A DNA stretch of 64,000 bases from Terriglobales bacterium. GTDB lineage: Bacteria > Acidobacteriota > Terriglobia > Bryobacterales > Bryobacteraceae. Position numbers and translations under genes: made by a program. The stretch is taken from the NCBI GenBank assembly GCA_027485675.1, contig JAIXQP010000007.1, positions 248,001 to 312,000 of the forward strand, in the 5' to 3' direction. The notes under the pieces were generated by a model that did not search any database, was not told the origin of the DNA, and saw only the letters and a list, made by a program, of their open reading frames with translations. Shown piece after piece: positions 50,130-60,400 of this stretch; the stretch's first letter is position 1, and each line of letters starts with the position of its first letter.

Positions 50130-53100
50130 TTACTGAATCGCCGCGATGGTGGAGGGGTTGCTGGCGATGGTTTCGCCGGAGGCGCTTTCGGTGGTGACCG
50201 AGAGGGCGGCGAAGGCGCCAGGGGCGACGGTGTTGGGGATCTCAAAGGTGATGAGATAGACACCGAGCTGGCCGGGGGCGGCGAGGGCGGAGACGACGCG
50301 GGCGGTGACGCCGGCGACGCGCACTGCTAGCGGCGCGCGGACCGCCTGGTTCTGACCGGGGCGCTGGTTGGTGGCCAGGGCCGGGGTGGTTTGGCCGAGG
50401 CCGGTGACGGCGAGGCGAACGGTTTCGCCGCGGCGGGCGGGGTTGGTGGGGGTGACGTAGGAGTCGTCGGGGCGGGTGAGCCCGGCGAAGGCGGTGGAGC
50501 CGGCGGCCGTTTCAAAGATGCCGGGGGCGGCGGCGAGCAGCGGGATGCTTTCGAGGCGCTGTTCGGCGTTGCCTACGCGGATGGCCACAAAGCTGAGGCT
50601 GGGGGCCGGGAGGTCGCAAGGCGTTTGGACGATGACCGATTCGACGCCGTTCTGGTTCGAGACGGCGAAGAGGGGGGCCGGGACGCCGCCGATTTCGACG
50701 GAGAGACCGTTCGAGGCGAGCGGCAGGGGGCCGGAGTTATTGGGGTTGGTGAGGACCGCTCCGTCAACGCCGGGGGCGAGGCCAAGGCCAGTGAGGGTGG
50801 CGAGGGCGCAGGGGACGAGGCCGGGGAGGTTGCGGGCGGTGGTGGTGACGGCGGAGGGGGCGACGAGGGGCCCGGGGCCGTAGGAGGTGAGCGCGAAGTT
50901 GGCGCTGAGGGAGCCGGCGGTGGCGCGGACGAGGATGGGTCCGGGGGTGTTGCCCGCGAGGACGGTGACGGTGGCGCGGCCGTCGGCGCCGGTGGTGGAG
51001 CTGGGGGCGCCGAGGGTGGCGGCGCCTTGGACGACGGACCACTGGATGGCCTGGGCGCGGACGGGCTGGTTGGCACCGTCGCGGAGTTCGACGACGAGGG
51101 GCGCGGCGAAGGGCCGGTTGGTGTAGCCGACCTGGGCATCGCCGGAGAGCCTGTTTAGGCGGTTGTTGACGGCGGTGGTGGTGAAATTGAACGTTTGGGT
51201 GAAGGCACCGACGCGGACGCGAACCTGATGGGCGCCGGCGAGGTTCCCGAGAACGCCGAGGGCCGAGACGTGGCCGGTGGTGTCGGTGGTGGTGACGACG
51301 TTCGTGAGGTTGATGGAGCCGAGGGTGGGAACATCCCAAATGGCGGTTTGGCCGACGATGGCGAGGCCGCTCGCGTCGACGAGCTGGGCGACGAAGGCGA
51401 GGGGAAGGGTCTGACCGGCGAGGGCCGACTGGTTATCGCCGCGGACGAGGCGGAGAGCCGCCGGGGCGCCAGGGACGACGGGGGTAACGGGGGCTGGGTT
51501 GACGGTAAGCGAACAGCCACGGACCGCGGACTGCGGTGGGTTGCTGGAGTCGGTGACCTGGAGGGTAAAGTTGGCGTTGGCGGAGTTCGCGGGGATGCCA
51601 TCGATGATCCAAAGGCCGCTGCGGTTGCGGAGGGAGAGGCCGGCGGGGAGGTTGCCGGCGGAGATGGCGAACGTGTAGAGGCCATTGCCGCCGGTGGCGG
51701 TGAGGGTTTGGGTGTAGGGCGTGCCGGCGGTGGCGGAGGGGAGGGGGCACGCGGTGGTGAGGGCGATGGTAACCGGGGCCGGGTTCACGTCGACGGTGAT
51801 GGTGTCGACGGTGGTGAGGCCAAGGGAGTTGGTGGCCGTGACGGTGATGACGTGGCGGCCAGGGGCGAGGGCGCGGGCGACGATCTGTGCGCCGGCGCCG
51901 AGAATGCCGGAGAGGCTGGAGCGCCAGAGGATGCGGGAATCGGCGACGACGTCATCCTGAAGGTCGAAGACTTCGGCGATGAGCGGGAGGTCCTGGCCGG
52001 TGGTGATGTTGGCGGGGGTGTCGTCGATGTAGACTTCGGGGGCTTTGAAGGGGACGCGGAAGGTGGCGCTTTCGGCGGAGACGGAGCGGATGCCATCGGT
52101 GGCGGTGACGCGGATTTTGGCTTGGGCGCCGCCGGGGAGGGTGCTGAAGTCGTTGTCGAGAAGGGGGGCGGTGAGTTCGGAGGCGAGGACGGTCCAATCG
52201 AGGGGATTGGCGGCGGGATTGGGGTTGTACTCGACGAGATAGCTGAGCGGTTCCGGGCCGGTGGCGGTGGCGGACCACTGGATGGTGGCGGGACCGGCGA
52301 GGGTGGAGCCGGGGGCGGTGGGGGTGACGCCGGCGAGGATGGGATCGGTGGGGTTGACGGGGATGGTTTGTTTGATGACGCCGTTGGCGAAGATCTCAAA
52401 ACGATTGGTGTTGGCCGGGAACCGGATTACGCCTTCAAAGGGAGCCTTTTCGATGGTGCGGGGCGGATTGGTGAGGGCGATGAATTGGGGGGAGAGCGCT
52501 TGGGAGGCGAGAACGGCGCCCGAGGCATCGACGGCGCGGAGGACGATGGGTCCGGTTGTATCGGGGGCGGGTTCGGTGGTGGTGAGGGTGAACCAGGGCT
52601 CTTTGTCGACATCGAAGGCGTTGTTGAGGAAGCCGGCGAAGTTGACGACGCGTTGCGCGGTGGTGCGGCGTTGCGAGGCGAGGGCTTGCTGAATGGGGTT
52701 AACGGGGTCGAGGGAGTCGAATAGACGCTTGTAGACGTCGGGGGTGATCCAGTAGTCGGCGGCTTTGCCACCGGAGCCCATGAAGCAGGCTTTGGCGCCG
52801 AGGTCGCCGCGGCCGCCGACTTCGTAGGCGCGGGCATCGGCGGGGATGAGGGTGGCGGAGATGCCGGTGGCCGGGAGGCGGCCGGCGGTGCAGGAGGTGG
52901 TTTGTTCGCGATTGTCCCAGTCTTTTCCGTTGAAGCCATTGGGGGCGGGGTTGACGGCGCAGCGGATGGAGCCGTCGGCGTAGGTATCGCCGGCGCCGTA
53001 GATGTGGGCGATTTCGTGAGCGACGGTGGACTCCATGTCTTCATCGCTGGCGACGACGATGTTGGTGGGGGCGCCCATGGTGAAACCTTGGCCGGTGCCG

Positions 53101-53816
53101 TTGGGGAAGCCGAGGTTGCGGCTTTGGATGAAGCCGACGATGAGGTCGAAGCAGCCATCGGCCTTTCGGTTGGTGGCGCAGTGGGGGGGCAGGAGATCGG
53201 TGAGGGCTTGCCAGAGGTTGCGTTCGCCGTCGTTGGTTTCGAGGTTGAAGCGGGCGTCGGAGGCGTCGAACTCGTCCTGGATGGTCCACGTGATTTTGTC
53301 GGCGGCGACGGGATAGACGTGGCGGACGTATTCGACGGAGCGGCGCCAGCGGTCGCCGGTGACGGACTGGATGGTGCCGTTGTAGTTGGCTTTGACGGGG
53401 CGGACGAGGATGCGGAGGGCCTGGCGTTCGCGGAAGACGATGGCGGTGGTGGTGGAGATGGTTTCGCCATTGACGGTGGCGGTGAAGCGATAGTTGCCTT
53501 CTTGCCAGTTGCCACAGGCGGCGCGAGTGGGGCAGAGGAATTCGACGATGGCGACGGGTTCGGGGTAGGGGCGGGGGGCGAGTTCGGTGACTCGGGTGCC
53601 GTTTCGTTCGATGACGAGGCGGGTGTTTTCCGGGTCGATGGTGGCGGTGGCAGCGAGGAAGACGCGGATGGCGGTGTCCTTACCGGCGACATAATCGGCG
53701 GCGCCGTTCAGCTGTCTGCCAATGGCTTGATTGACTTCGATTTCTCGGATGGTTGAGGTTTGTGCGGAAGAGAGGGATAAAAAGAAGGCAGCAGCGCAGG
53801 CCAAGCGGAAAGACAT
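50130..53816 (-). CDS. large secreted metalloprotease-like protein with Ig domains and TIGR03437 end
   Basis: A 1228-residue protein. Signal peptide (residues 1-18). The first 450 residues include a zinc site STVAHEIAHIYGAGD (H-E-x-x-H), with a supporting GGRGDLGAKACFMG. Ig-like segments follow (about residues 470-900), including a putative-Ig repeat at TPYTQTLTATGGNGLYTFAI. The C-terminal 230 residues (LVPCALATLTGLGLAPGVDG; VRLAVTGLGQTTPALA) are the Solibacter domain TIGR03437, a marker of Bryobacterales. Cysteines in CPTRAACGNW and CATNRKADGC may form disulfides. The substrate is unknown. Confidence 0.85.
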   Translation of the reverse strand: MSFRLACAAAFFLSLSSAQTSTIREIEVNQAIGRQLNGAADYVAGKDTAIRVFLAATATIDPENTRLVIERNGTRVTELAPRPYPEPVAIVEFLCPTRAACGNWQEGNYRFTATVNGETISTTTAIVFRERQALRILVRPVKANYNGTIQSVTGDRWRRSVEYVRHVYPVAADKITWTIQDEFDASDARFNLETNDGERNLWQALTDLLPPHCATNRKADGCFDLIVGFIQSRNLGFPNGTGQGFTMGAPTNIVVASDEDMESTVAHEIAHIYGAGDTYADGSIRCAVNPAPNGFNGKDWDNREQTTSCTAGRLPATGISATLIPADARAYEVGGRGDLGAKACFMGSGGKAADYWITPDVYKRLFDSLDPVNPIQQALASQRRTTAQRVVNFAGFLNNAFDVDKEPWFTLTTTEPAPDTTGPIVLRAVDASGAVLASQALSPQFIALTNPPRTIEKAPFEGVIRFPANTNRFEIFANGVIKQTIPVNPTDPILAGVTPTAPGSTLAGPATIQWSATATGPEPLSYLVEYNPNPAANPLDWTVLASELTAPLLDNDFSTLPGGAQAKIRVTATDGIRSVSAESATFRVPFKAPEVYIDDTPANITTGQDLPLIAEVFDLQDDVVADSRILWRSSLSGILGAGAQIVARALAPGRHVITVTATNSLGLTTVDTITVDVNPAPVTIALTTACPLPSATAGTPYTQTLTATGGNGLYTFAISAGNLPAGLSLRNRSGLWIIDGIPANSANANFTLQVTDSSNPPQSAVRGCSLTVNPAPVTPVVPGAPAALRLVRGDNQSALAGQTLPLAFVAQLVDASGLAIVGQTAIWDVPTLGSINLTNVVTTTDTTGHVSALGVLGNLAGAHQVRVRVGAFTQTFNFTTTAVNNRLNRLSGDAQVGYTNRPFAAPLVVELRDGANQPVRAQAIQWSVVQGAATLGAPSSTTGADGRATVTVLAGNTPGPILVRATAGSLSANFALTSYGPGPLVAPSAVTTTARNLPGLVPCALATLTGLGLAPGVDGAVLTNPNNSGPLPLASNGLSVEIGGVPAPLFAVSNQNGVESVIVQTPCDLPAPSLSFVAIRVGNAEQRLESIPLLAAAPGIFETAAGSTAFAGLTRPDDSYVTPTNPARRGETVRLAVTGLGQTTPALATNQRPGQNQAVRAPLAVRVAGVTARVVSALAAPGQLGVYLITFEIPNTVAPGAFAALSVTTESASGETIASNPSTIAAIQ

Positions 53817-54044
53817 GGTGACAGGTTAGCAGCTCTTATCAAAGATCTACCTAAAGATCTACTCATTCTTTGAGGGCGTGACGGACTGGCGAGTGGATGA
53901 GCTGTTAGGGGAAGTCTAGGAGTACTGGGAGCAATAGGCGGAGGAATTTGAGTGGATGGGGAGCGGCGCTCCGCTTGGTACCGGAGGCGAGCTGTAACTC
54001 CGAGTAACAACGGCCGGAACTATCTGACAGCTAGCGCGGCCGTA
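53817..54044. other. intergenic stretch without a supported gene
   Basis: About 230 bases. GATCTACCTAAAGATCTACT holds a short direct repeat. A broken frame reads SFFEGVTDWRVDELLGEV then a stop; it could be a gene remnant but is too short to name. Confidence 0.35.
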
Positions 54045-55655
54045 CTAGGGTTTTCGCATGTTCCGGTAGAGAGACTCCATGTGGCGGGCGAAGGCGGCGG
54101 AGTTACAGACCGGGGCGTTTTGGAGGTGGTGGCGGAGGTTCGAGCGGAGGGCGGCGAGGGGTTCGGGATCTTGCGCGAGGGCGACGGCGGTATGGATGTA
54201 GGTGGGGAGGTCCGGGGCGGCGAACTGGGGGAGGCCGGCGTTGCGGAGGAGGGAGACGCCTTGGCGGGCGGCCCAGCGATCGCCATCGAAACAGAGGACG
54301 GGGACGCCCTGCCAGAGGGCTTCCATGGTGGTGGTGCCGCCGTTGTAGGGGAAGGGGTCGAGGGCGACATCGACATCGGCGTAGGCGGCGAGGAAGTCGT
54401 AGTGGGGGGCGCGGCCGGAGCAGGAGAGGCGGTCCGGGGCGATGCCGTGGGCTTCGAAGGCGTCGAGCAGGTGCTGGCGGACGGAGGGGCGATGGAGGAG
54501 GCTGTTTTTGAGGACCAGGCGGGAGTGGGGGGCGCGGCGGAGGATTTCGGCCCAGGCGGCGAGGACGGCGGGGTTTAGCTTGTGGTGGGAGGCGAAGCAG
54601 CCGAAGGTGAGGTGACCGTTTGCGAGGAAGGGAGGGGGGGCGACGGCGGGGACTTCGTATTGGACCTGGAAGGTGAGATAGGAGCCGGGGACGCGGAGGA
54701 TGGTTTCCGAGTAGTGGGATTCCTCGCCGGGATGGATGACGTGGGGGTCGCCGATGAGGTAGTCATAGGCGGGGATGCCGGAGGTTGCGTAAAGATTGAA
54801 CCAGCCGGCGACGAGGGGGGCGGGTTTGCGGGCGATGAAGGGGAGACGGTCGATTTGGCTGTAGCCGTTCAGGTCGATGAGGAGGTCGAGTTGGAGTTGG
54901 GCGATGCGATCGGCGGCTTCTTCGTTCGAGAGGGCGGAGATGTCGAGGAAGTGATCGGAGGGGTGCTGTTGGTAGCCGGCGCAGGCGGAGCGGGGGCAAT
55001 CGGAGAGGAGGAAGAGTTCGAAGCGGGACCGGTCGTGATGGTTGAGGAGGCCCCAGACGGGTTTCATCCAGTGGTCGGACTGGAAGAAAGAGGAGAAATA
55101 GCCGATGCGGAGGGGACCGGGGTGGGCAGTGGGTGGAGGAGGGGCGGGGGCGGGTAGGGTGGCGGCGTAGTGTTGGCGAGCGGCCAGGATATCGGAGGGG
55201 GTGGCGGCGGGGTTGGCGGGGATGGAGGTGGCGAGGGCGGCGAGGGAGTGGGGGTTGCCGTCGAGTTCGTAGGCGGCGTGGAAGTACTGGATGGCGGCTT
55301 CGATGTCGCCGAGTTGGAAGAGGGCTTTGGCGTAGTTGTGGAGGCTGGGGATGTGCTGGGGTTGGAGGGCGAGGGCGTGGCGCCAACTTTCGAGGGAGGC
55401 AGCGAACTCCTGGAGCTGGAGAAGGGCGCAGCCGGAGCCGTACCAGGCGGCGAAGTAGCGGGGGGCGAGTTGGAGGGCTTCGTGGAAGGCAGCGAGGGCG
55501 TCTTTCGGGCGCTGTTGGGCCAGGAGAATGTCGCCGTGGAGGCCGTGGAGTTCCGGGGAGGCGGAGTCAACCCAGAGAGCGGACCGGCAGGCGCGTTCCG
55601 CTTCGGGAAGGCGTTGGGCGAGGAAGTGGTCCCGGGCGGTTTCGAAAGAGGACAT
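54045..55655 (-). CDS. TPR protein with O-GlcNAc-transferase-like domain
   Basis: A 536-residue protein. Residues 1-140 form about four tetratricopeptide repeats (AWYGSGCALLQLQEFAASLE; SLHNYAKALFQLGDIEAAIQ). Residues 180-530 resemble the OGT/SPINDLY glycosyltransferase (GT41) C-terminus: RIGYFSSFFQSDHWMKPV, LLIDLNGYSQ, DYLIGDPHVIHPGEESHYSE, VDVALDPFPYNGGTTTMEAL with the late GVPVLCFDG. It may glycosylate proteins with a sugar nucleotide. The start at 55655 (MSSFETARDH) matches the TPR; a longer upstream frame is antisense to other features. It lies 29 nt after a Cys-rich gene. Confidence 0.85.
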   Translation of the reverse strand: MSSFETARDHFLAQRLPEAERACRSALWVDSASPELHGLHGDILLAQQRPKDALAAFHEALQLAPRYFAAWYGSGCALLQLQEFAASLESWRHALALQPQHIPSLHNYAKALFQLGDIEAAIQYFHAAYELDGNPHSLAALATSIPANPAATPSDILAARQHYAATLPAPAPPPPTAHPGPLRIGYFSSFFQSDHWMKPVWGLLNHHDRSRFELFLLSDCPRSACAGYQQHPSDHFLDISALSNEEAADRIAQLQLDLLIDLNGYSQIDRLPFIARKPAPLVAGWFNLYATSGIPAYDYLIGDPHVIHPGEESHYSETILRVPGSYLTFQVQYEVPAVAPPPFLANGHLTFGCFASHHKLNPAVLAAWAEILRRAPHSRLVLKNSLLHRPSVRQHLLDAFEAHGIAPDRLSCSGRAPHYDFLAAYADVDVALDPFPYNGGTTTMEALWQGVPVLCFDGDRWAARQGVSLLRNAGLPQFAAPDLPTYIHTAVALAQDPEPLAALRSNLRHHLQNAPVCNSAAFARHMESLYRNMRKP

Positions 55656-55684
55656 GCCCACCCAGGATAGCGGGGCGGGAGGGG

Positions 55685-55894
55685 TTACTTGACGGCGGCT
55701 TGCAGGACTGCGAAGGGGGAGGGGATGTTCCGGGCGAAGCGGCGGCCGCAGGAGCCCTGCGTGGTGGAGCACTCCTGACGGCAGGCTTCCGCGGCAGCCA
55801 TGTTTTCCGGCAGACAGGGGCAAATGGAACAGCGGGTGCCCCGCGAGAGATAGGTTTCGCAGCACTGCTTGCGGACCTGAATCGTAGTTGCCAT
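55685..55894 (-). CDS. small Cys-rich protein
   Basis: A 69-residue protein with eight Cys in the first 49 residues: C11, C12, C22, C25, C27, C38, C42, C49. RCSICPCLPEN gives a C-x-x-C-x-C core, and EACRQEC and GSCG follow. The family was not recognised. The pattern suggests metal binding or a disulfide-rich peptide. A TATACT -10-like box (55904-55909) lies 10 nt before the ATG, so the transcript could be nearly leaderless. It heads an operon with the TPR glycosyltransferase. Confidence 0.6.
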   Translation of the reverse strand: MATTIQVRKQCCETYLSRGTRCSICPCLPENMAAAEACRQECSTTQGSCGRRFARNIPSPFAVLQAAVK

Positions 55895-55987
55895 CTATTT
55901 GCAAGTATAGGATGGCGGACCAAAAGAGTCCAGGATCGCGTGAAAATTTTTTTTGGCGGGTTATGATGGTGGGCTGTGGGGGAACGC

Positions 55988-57376
55988 ATGGGTCGATGGA
56001 TAGCCGTTTTGGGGCCGGGGGCGTTGCTGTACTTTTTGCCGGGGCCGGGATTTACGGAGCCGCAGCGGCATTTGGTGGCGGTGTTTTTGGCGACGGTGCT
56101 GGCGATGGTGGTGAAGCCGGCGCCGATGGGCGTTTGCGTGCTGGTGGCGATGACGCTGCTGGGGGTGACGGGGACGGTGCCGGCGAACCGGGTTTTATTG
56201 GGGTTTAGCAACCAGACGGTGTGGCTGATCTTTTCGGCTTATCTGTTTGCGCGGGCGGTGAGTTCGACGGGACTGGGGATGCGGGTGGCGTACCAATTGA
56301 TTGCGCGGTTCGCGACGACGCCGTTGCGGCTGGCGTATTCGGTGGTGGGGGCGGGACTAGCGGTGGCGCCGTTTGTGCCGTCGGATACGGCGCGGGGCGG
56401 GAGCGTGGTGTTTCCGGTGACGCGGAGTTTAGCGCTGGCGTTTGGTTCGGAGCCCGGAGAGACGGCGCGGCGGATTGGTTCCTTCCTGATGTTGGTTTGC
56501 TTTCACGGGAACTATCTGGCGTCGGCGGTGTTTTTGACGAGCATGGTGGCGAACCCGCTGATGGCGCAGATGGCGCTGAAGATCGGCGGGGTGGAGATTA
56601 CGTGGTTGGGTTGGCTGGCGGGGAGTTGCGTGCCGGCGGTGGTGGCGGCGGTAGCGGTGCCGTACTGTATCCATCAATGGCACCGGCCGGAGTTGACAGA
56701 TACGGCGCCGGCGCGGGAGTTGGCGGTGGGGCGGTTGCGGGAGATGGGGCGGATGAGCCGGGACGAGCGGGGCCTGGTGGTGATTCTGGGTCTGGTGATG
56801 TTGGGGTGGGTGACTTCGCCTTGGCACGGGGTGGGGAACGCGTACGTGGCGTTGGTGGGGATCTGCGCGCAGTTACTGACGGGGTTGCTGCGCTGGGAGG
56901 AGTTACTGGCGGAGACGAAGGCCTGGGACGTTCTGCTGTGGTTTGCGCCGCTAATCATGATGGCGGATGAGTTGAACGCGGGTGGGGCGGTGAAGGTGGC
57001 GTCGGAGGCGTTGTTTGGGCGTTTGGCGGGGCTTTCGTGGCTGGCCGGACTGCTGGTGTTGATCCTGGTCTACCTGTACATTCACTATGCGTTTGCGAGC
57101 ATGACGGCGCAGGTGACGGCGTTGTATCCGGCGTTCCTGACGGCGGCGCTGGCGCTAGGGGCTCCACCGCTGGTGGCGGCGCTGCCGTTGGGTTACTTTT
57201 CGAATTTGAACGCGGGGTTGACGCCGTACGGGACAGGATCGGCGCCGGTGTTTTACGGGGCAGGGTATGTCGGGGAAGGCGAATGGTGGCGGATTGGATT
57301 CCTGGTGAGCCTTGTGAATCTGGTGGTTTGGTTGGGGGTGGGCGGGGTTTGGTGGAAGGTGATCGGGATCTGGTAA
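55988..57376 (+). CDS. DASS/SLC13-family anion transporter
   Basis: A 462-residue membrane protein with about 12 hydrophobic segments. It matches the divalent anion:Na+ symporter family: VFLATVLAMVVKPAPMGVCV, NQTVWLIFSAYLFARAV, PFVPSDTARGGSVVFPV (the first S-x-T substrate/sodium loop), and LNAGLTPYGTGSAPVFYGAGY (the second). It probably takes up dicarboxylates such as malate or 2-oxoglutarate. ATG 55988 (MGRWIAVLG) was preferred over an in-frame GTG at 55976. Confidence 0.88.
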   Translation: MGRWIAVLGPGALLYFLPGPGFTEPQRHLVAVFLATVLAMVVKPAPMGVCVLVAMTLLGVTGTVPANRVLLGFSNQTVWLIFSAYLFARAVSSTGLGMRVAYQLIARFATTPLRLAYSVVGAGLAVAPFVPSDTARGGSVVFPVTRSLALAFGSEPGETARRIGSFLMLVCFHGNYLASAVFLTSMVANPLMAQMALKIGGVEITWLGWLAGSCVPAVVAAVAVPYCIHQWHRPELTDTAPARELAVGRLREMGRMSRDERGLVVILGLVMLGWVTSPWHGVGNAYVALVGICAQLLTGLLRWEELLAETKAWDVLLWFAPLIMMADELNAGGAVKVASEALFGRLAGLSWLAGLLVLILVYLYIHYAFASMTAQVTALYPAFLTAALALGAPPLVAALPLGYFSNLNAGLTPYGTGSAPVFYGAGYVGEGEWWRIGFLVSLVNLVVWLGVGGVWWKVIGIW

Positions 57377-57456
57377 TGGCCCTTTGACACGGGGAGAGAA
57401 ATGTGATGAAGTACGGCGCGCTGTACCCTCACCCTTTCTTACTTTTGGAGAACCTT

Positions 57457-60400
57457 GTGTCGTTTCCCTCTTACCGACCGATATCCCGATGGGCCTGGAG
57501 CCTGGCTCTTTGCTGTAGCGCCCTGTTAGCGCAGACGACTGGAACTGGAACGCTGGTAGGCACGGTGGTCGATTCGACCGGCGCCGTCGTGGTGGGCGCG
57601 AAAGTGGTGGTCGTCAATCCTGCGACGGCATTCACGTCAGAGGTGATGACGACGGGGGAGGGGAGCTATTACATCCCCTACCTGGCGCCGGCGACCTACC
57701 GGATCACCGTGGAGATGGCCGGCTTTAAGAAGTACGTCCGCGAAGGGGTGACGATTCGCACCGGTGAGATTCCGCGTATCGACATTGAGATGCAGCTGGG
57801 CGGGGTAACGGAGACGGTGCAGGTCTCGGGCGGCGCGCCGCTACTCGATACGGAGACGTCGGCTTCGGGCTTGGTGCTATCGGGCGACACGCTGGTGGCC
57901 ATTCCGGTGAGCCAGAAGCGGCCGGTGCGTATGATGTACTACTACCCGGGCACGAACTCGATGAACGGGTACCACGTGCTAGGGCAGCGGTCGCGGGCGA
58001 TTGGTTACCAGGTGGACGGGGTGAATGGTAAGGAGCCGGGCATTGGCAACATTGGCGGCCCCAATGAGCAGGTTTCGCCCACGCAGGATGCGTTTGAGGA
58101 GGTGAAGATCCACACGACGGGTATGCCGGCCGAGTATGGGCACTCGGCGGGTGGGTTGATGTCGATGGTGATGAAGTCGGGGACGAACGATCTGCATGGC
58201 GCGATCGAGAACCGGTACATCAACAAAAACATGGTTCACCGAACTTACCTGGAGCAGTTGGCGCGGACGAATCCGTTCACCTACAACGAGTCGACCGGGT
58301 TGATTCATGGTCCGCTCAACATTCCGAAACTGTACCGGGGTAAGGACCGGACCTTTTTCCTGGCGGGTATTGCGCGGCACGCCGAGGTGGCGGGCACGGC
58401 GTCGGCCCGCGCGACGGTGCCGACCGAAGCGATGATGAACGGTGACTTCTCGTTTGGCGGCCAGACGACGCCACGGGTGTTGCCGGTGTACAACCCGTTC
58501 ACGACCCGGCAGGAGAATGGGACCTGGGTGCGGGATCCCTTCCCTGGCAACATCATTCCGCGTTCGCTGTTCGATCCGGTGGCGGTGAACTTCCTGGGCC
58601 GGACTCCGTTCAACAAGCCGAACCAGGCCGGTATTCCGGGGGCGACGAATCCGACGGAGAACCTGGTGCAGAACCAGCCGAAGGAGATCTACCGGACGCG
58701 CATCGATTTCAAGGTGGACCATCAGTTCAATTCGAACCACAAGGCCTATGGGCGGTATTCGCAGTCGATTCACCGGGCTTGGAAGGGTGACTATCAGGCG
58801 CAGTTTGCGTGGCTGGAGATCGATCCGAACGCGCAGCCGCAGCCGGTGGACCACTACAACATGGTGTTTGCCGACATGATGATTCTGTCGCCGACGGTGA
58901 GCAATGAGTTCCGGGTGGGCTTTAACCGGCGCGTACTGAAGGAGACCGCGCTGACGCGGGGGGGCGATTGGGCGAAGACGCTGGGGATTCCGAACGTTTC
59001 GGGCGAAACGTTTCCGTTGTTTAACTTCGGCTATAGTTTAGCGGCGTTGCCGAGCTTCCAGAACATTGGGGAAGATTTCACGCTGCAGAACAACGTATCG
59101 AAGGTGGCGGGCAAGCACACGATTAAGTTTGGCTATGAGTTGATGCGGACCCGGTACAATGCGACGGCGGGCGCGCTGCCGGGCGGCACTTACAACTTTA
59201 CGGGGGGCGGGACGGCGACGGCCGCGCCGTTTACTCCGAACACGGGTAACCCATTTGCGTCGTTCCTGTTGGGGACGGTGTCGAGCGCCACGTTCAGCAG
59301 CGAGTTTGCGAGCTGGTTGCCGCGCTGGTGGTCGCACCAGGCGTACTTCCAGGATGACTGGAAGCCGTTTCGGAACCTGACGCTGAACCTGGGTATCCGG
59401 TACTCGTATGAGAGCCCCTTCCAGACCAAGTATGGGCAGCAGTCGCAGTTCGATCCGACGGCGACCGATCTGCTGACGGGACGGATGGGGGCGATCGTGC
59501 ATCGTCCGGGACCGCTGGCCCGGAAGGACCTGAACAATTTTGCACCTCGCGTGGGTCTTGCCTGGAACTTCCATCCGAAGATCGTGTTCCGCGCCTCGCT
59601 GGGCATTGTCCACCAGGACATCTTTGCCACGGACCGGAACAGCATGTTCCAGGAGTATCTGGCGACGGCGAACTTACAGTCGCCCGTGGGGGACCCGCGG
59701 CATGTGTTCCGTTTGTCGCAGGGCCCGGGAAATATCGTTTACAACGTGCAACCGGATGGGTCGGTGCCGTTTGTAGGTACGAACTTCAGCGCGCGGCAGG
59801 CGCATATGTGGGATCCGAATATGCGGATGCCGTATGTGACGAGCTGGTCGGGCGGTTTGCAGTGGAGCTTCCGGAACAACTGGGTGTTGGAAGGCCAGTA
59901 TCAGGGGCAATCGGGTGTTGGGTTGTTGAATAACTGGAACATGAACGTCCTGCCGTTGGATGTCTCCCGCGACCTTGCCACGTTGAACACCATCTTCACG
60001 GGCGTGCAGAATTTTCTGCCGTATCCGCATTTCGGGCAGATCCGGCTGTTCTCGAATTTTGGCCATAACTCTTACCACGGAGGGACCTGGCGCGTGGAGA
60101 AGCGGATGTCGGCGGGTCTGATGTTCAACAGCTTCTATACCTGGAGCAAGACGATTACGGAGAATGAGGGCGAGACGGGCGACGACGGAATCACGTATTA
60201 CAACCGGCGGCTCGAGAAAGCGCGGGCGAATTACGATGTGCGGCACCGGTTTGTGACGGTCATGTCGTACGACCTGCCGTTTGGTCGCGGCCGGAAGTTC
60301 ATGAACTCTGGTGGCGTATCGAATGCGGTATTTGGCGGTTGGCAGTTCACGTTGACGCAGACGCTGCAATCCGGTCCGCCATTCAACGTTGGCTTCGCCG

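Noticed and set aside
51195-52724. 509-residue open frame antisense to the Ig-rich protein
   Set aside because: Gly-Asp-Glu low complexity without domain; the sense frame carries Ig and TIGR03437 domains.
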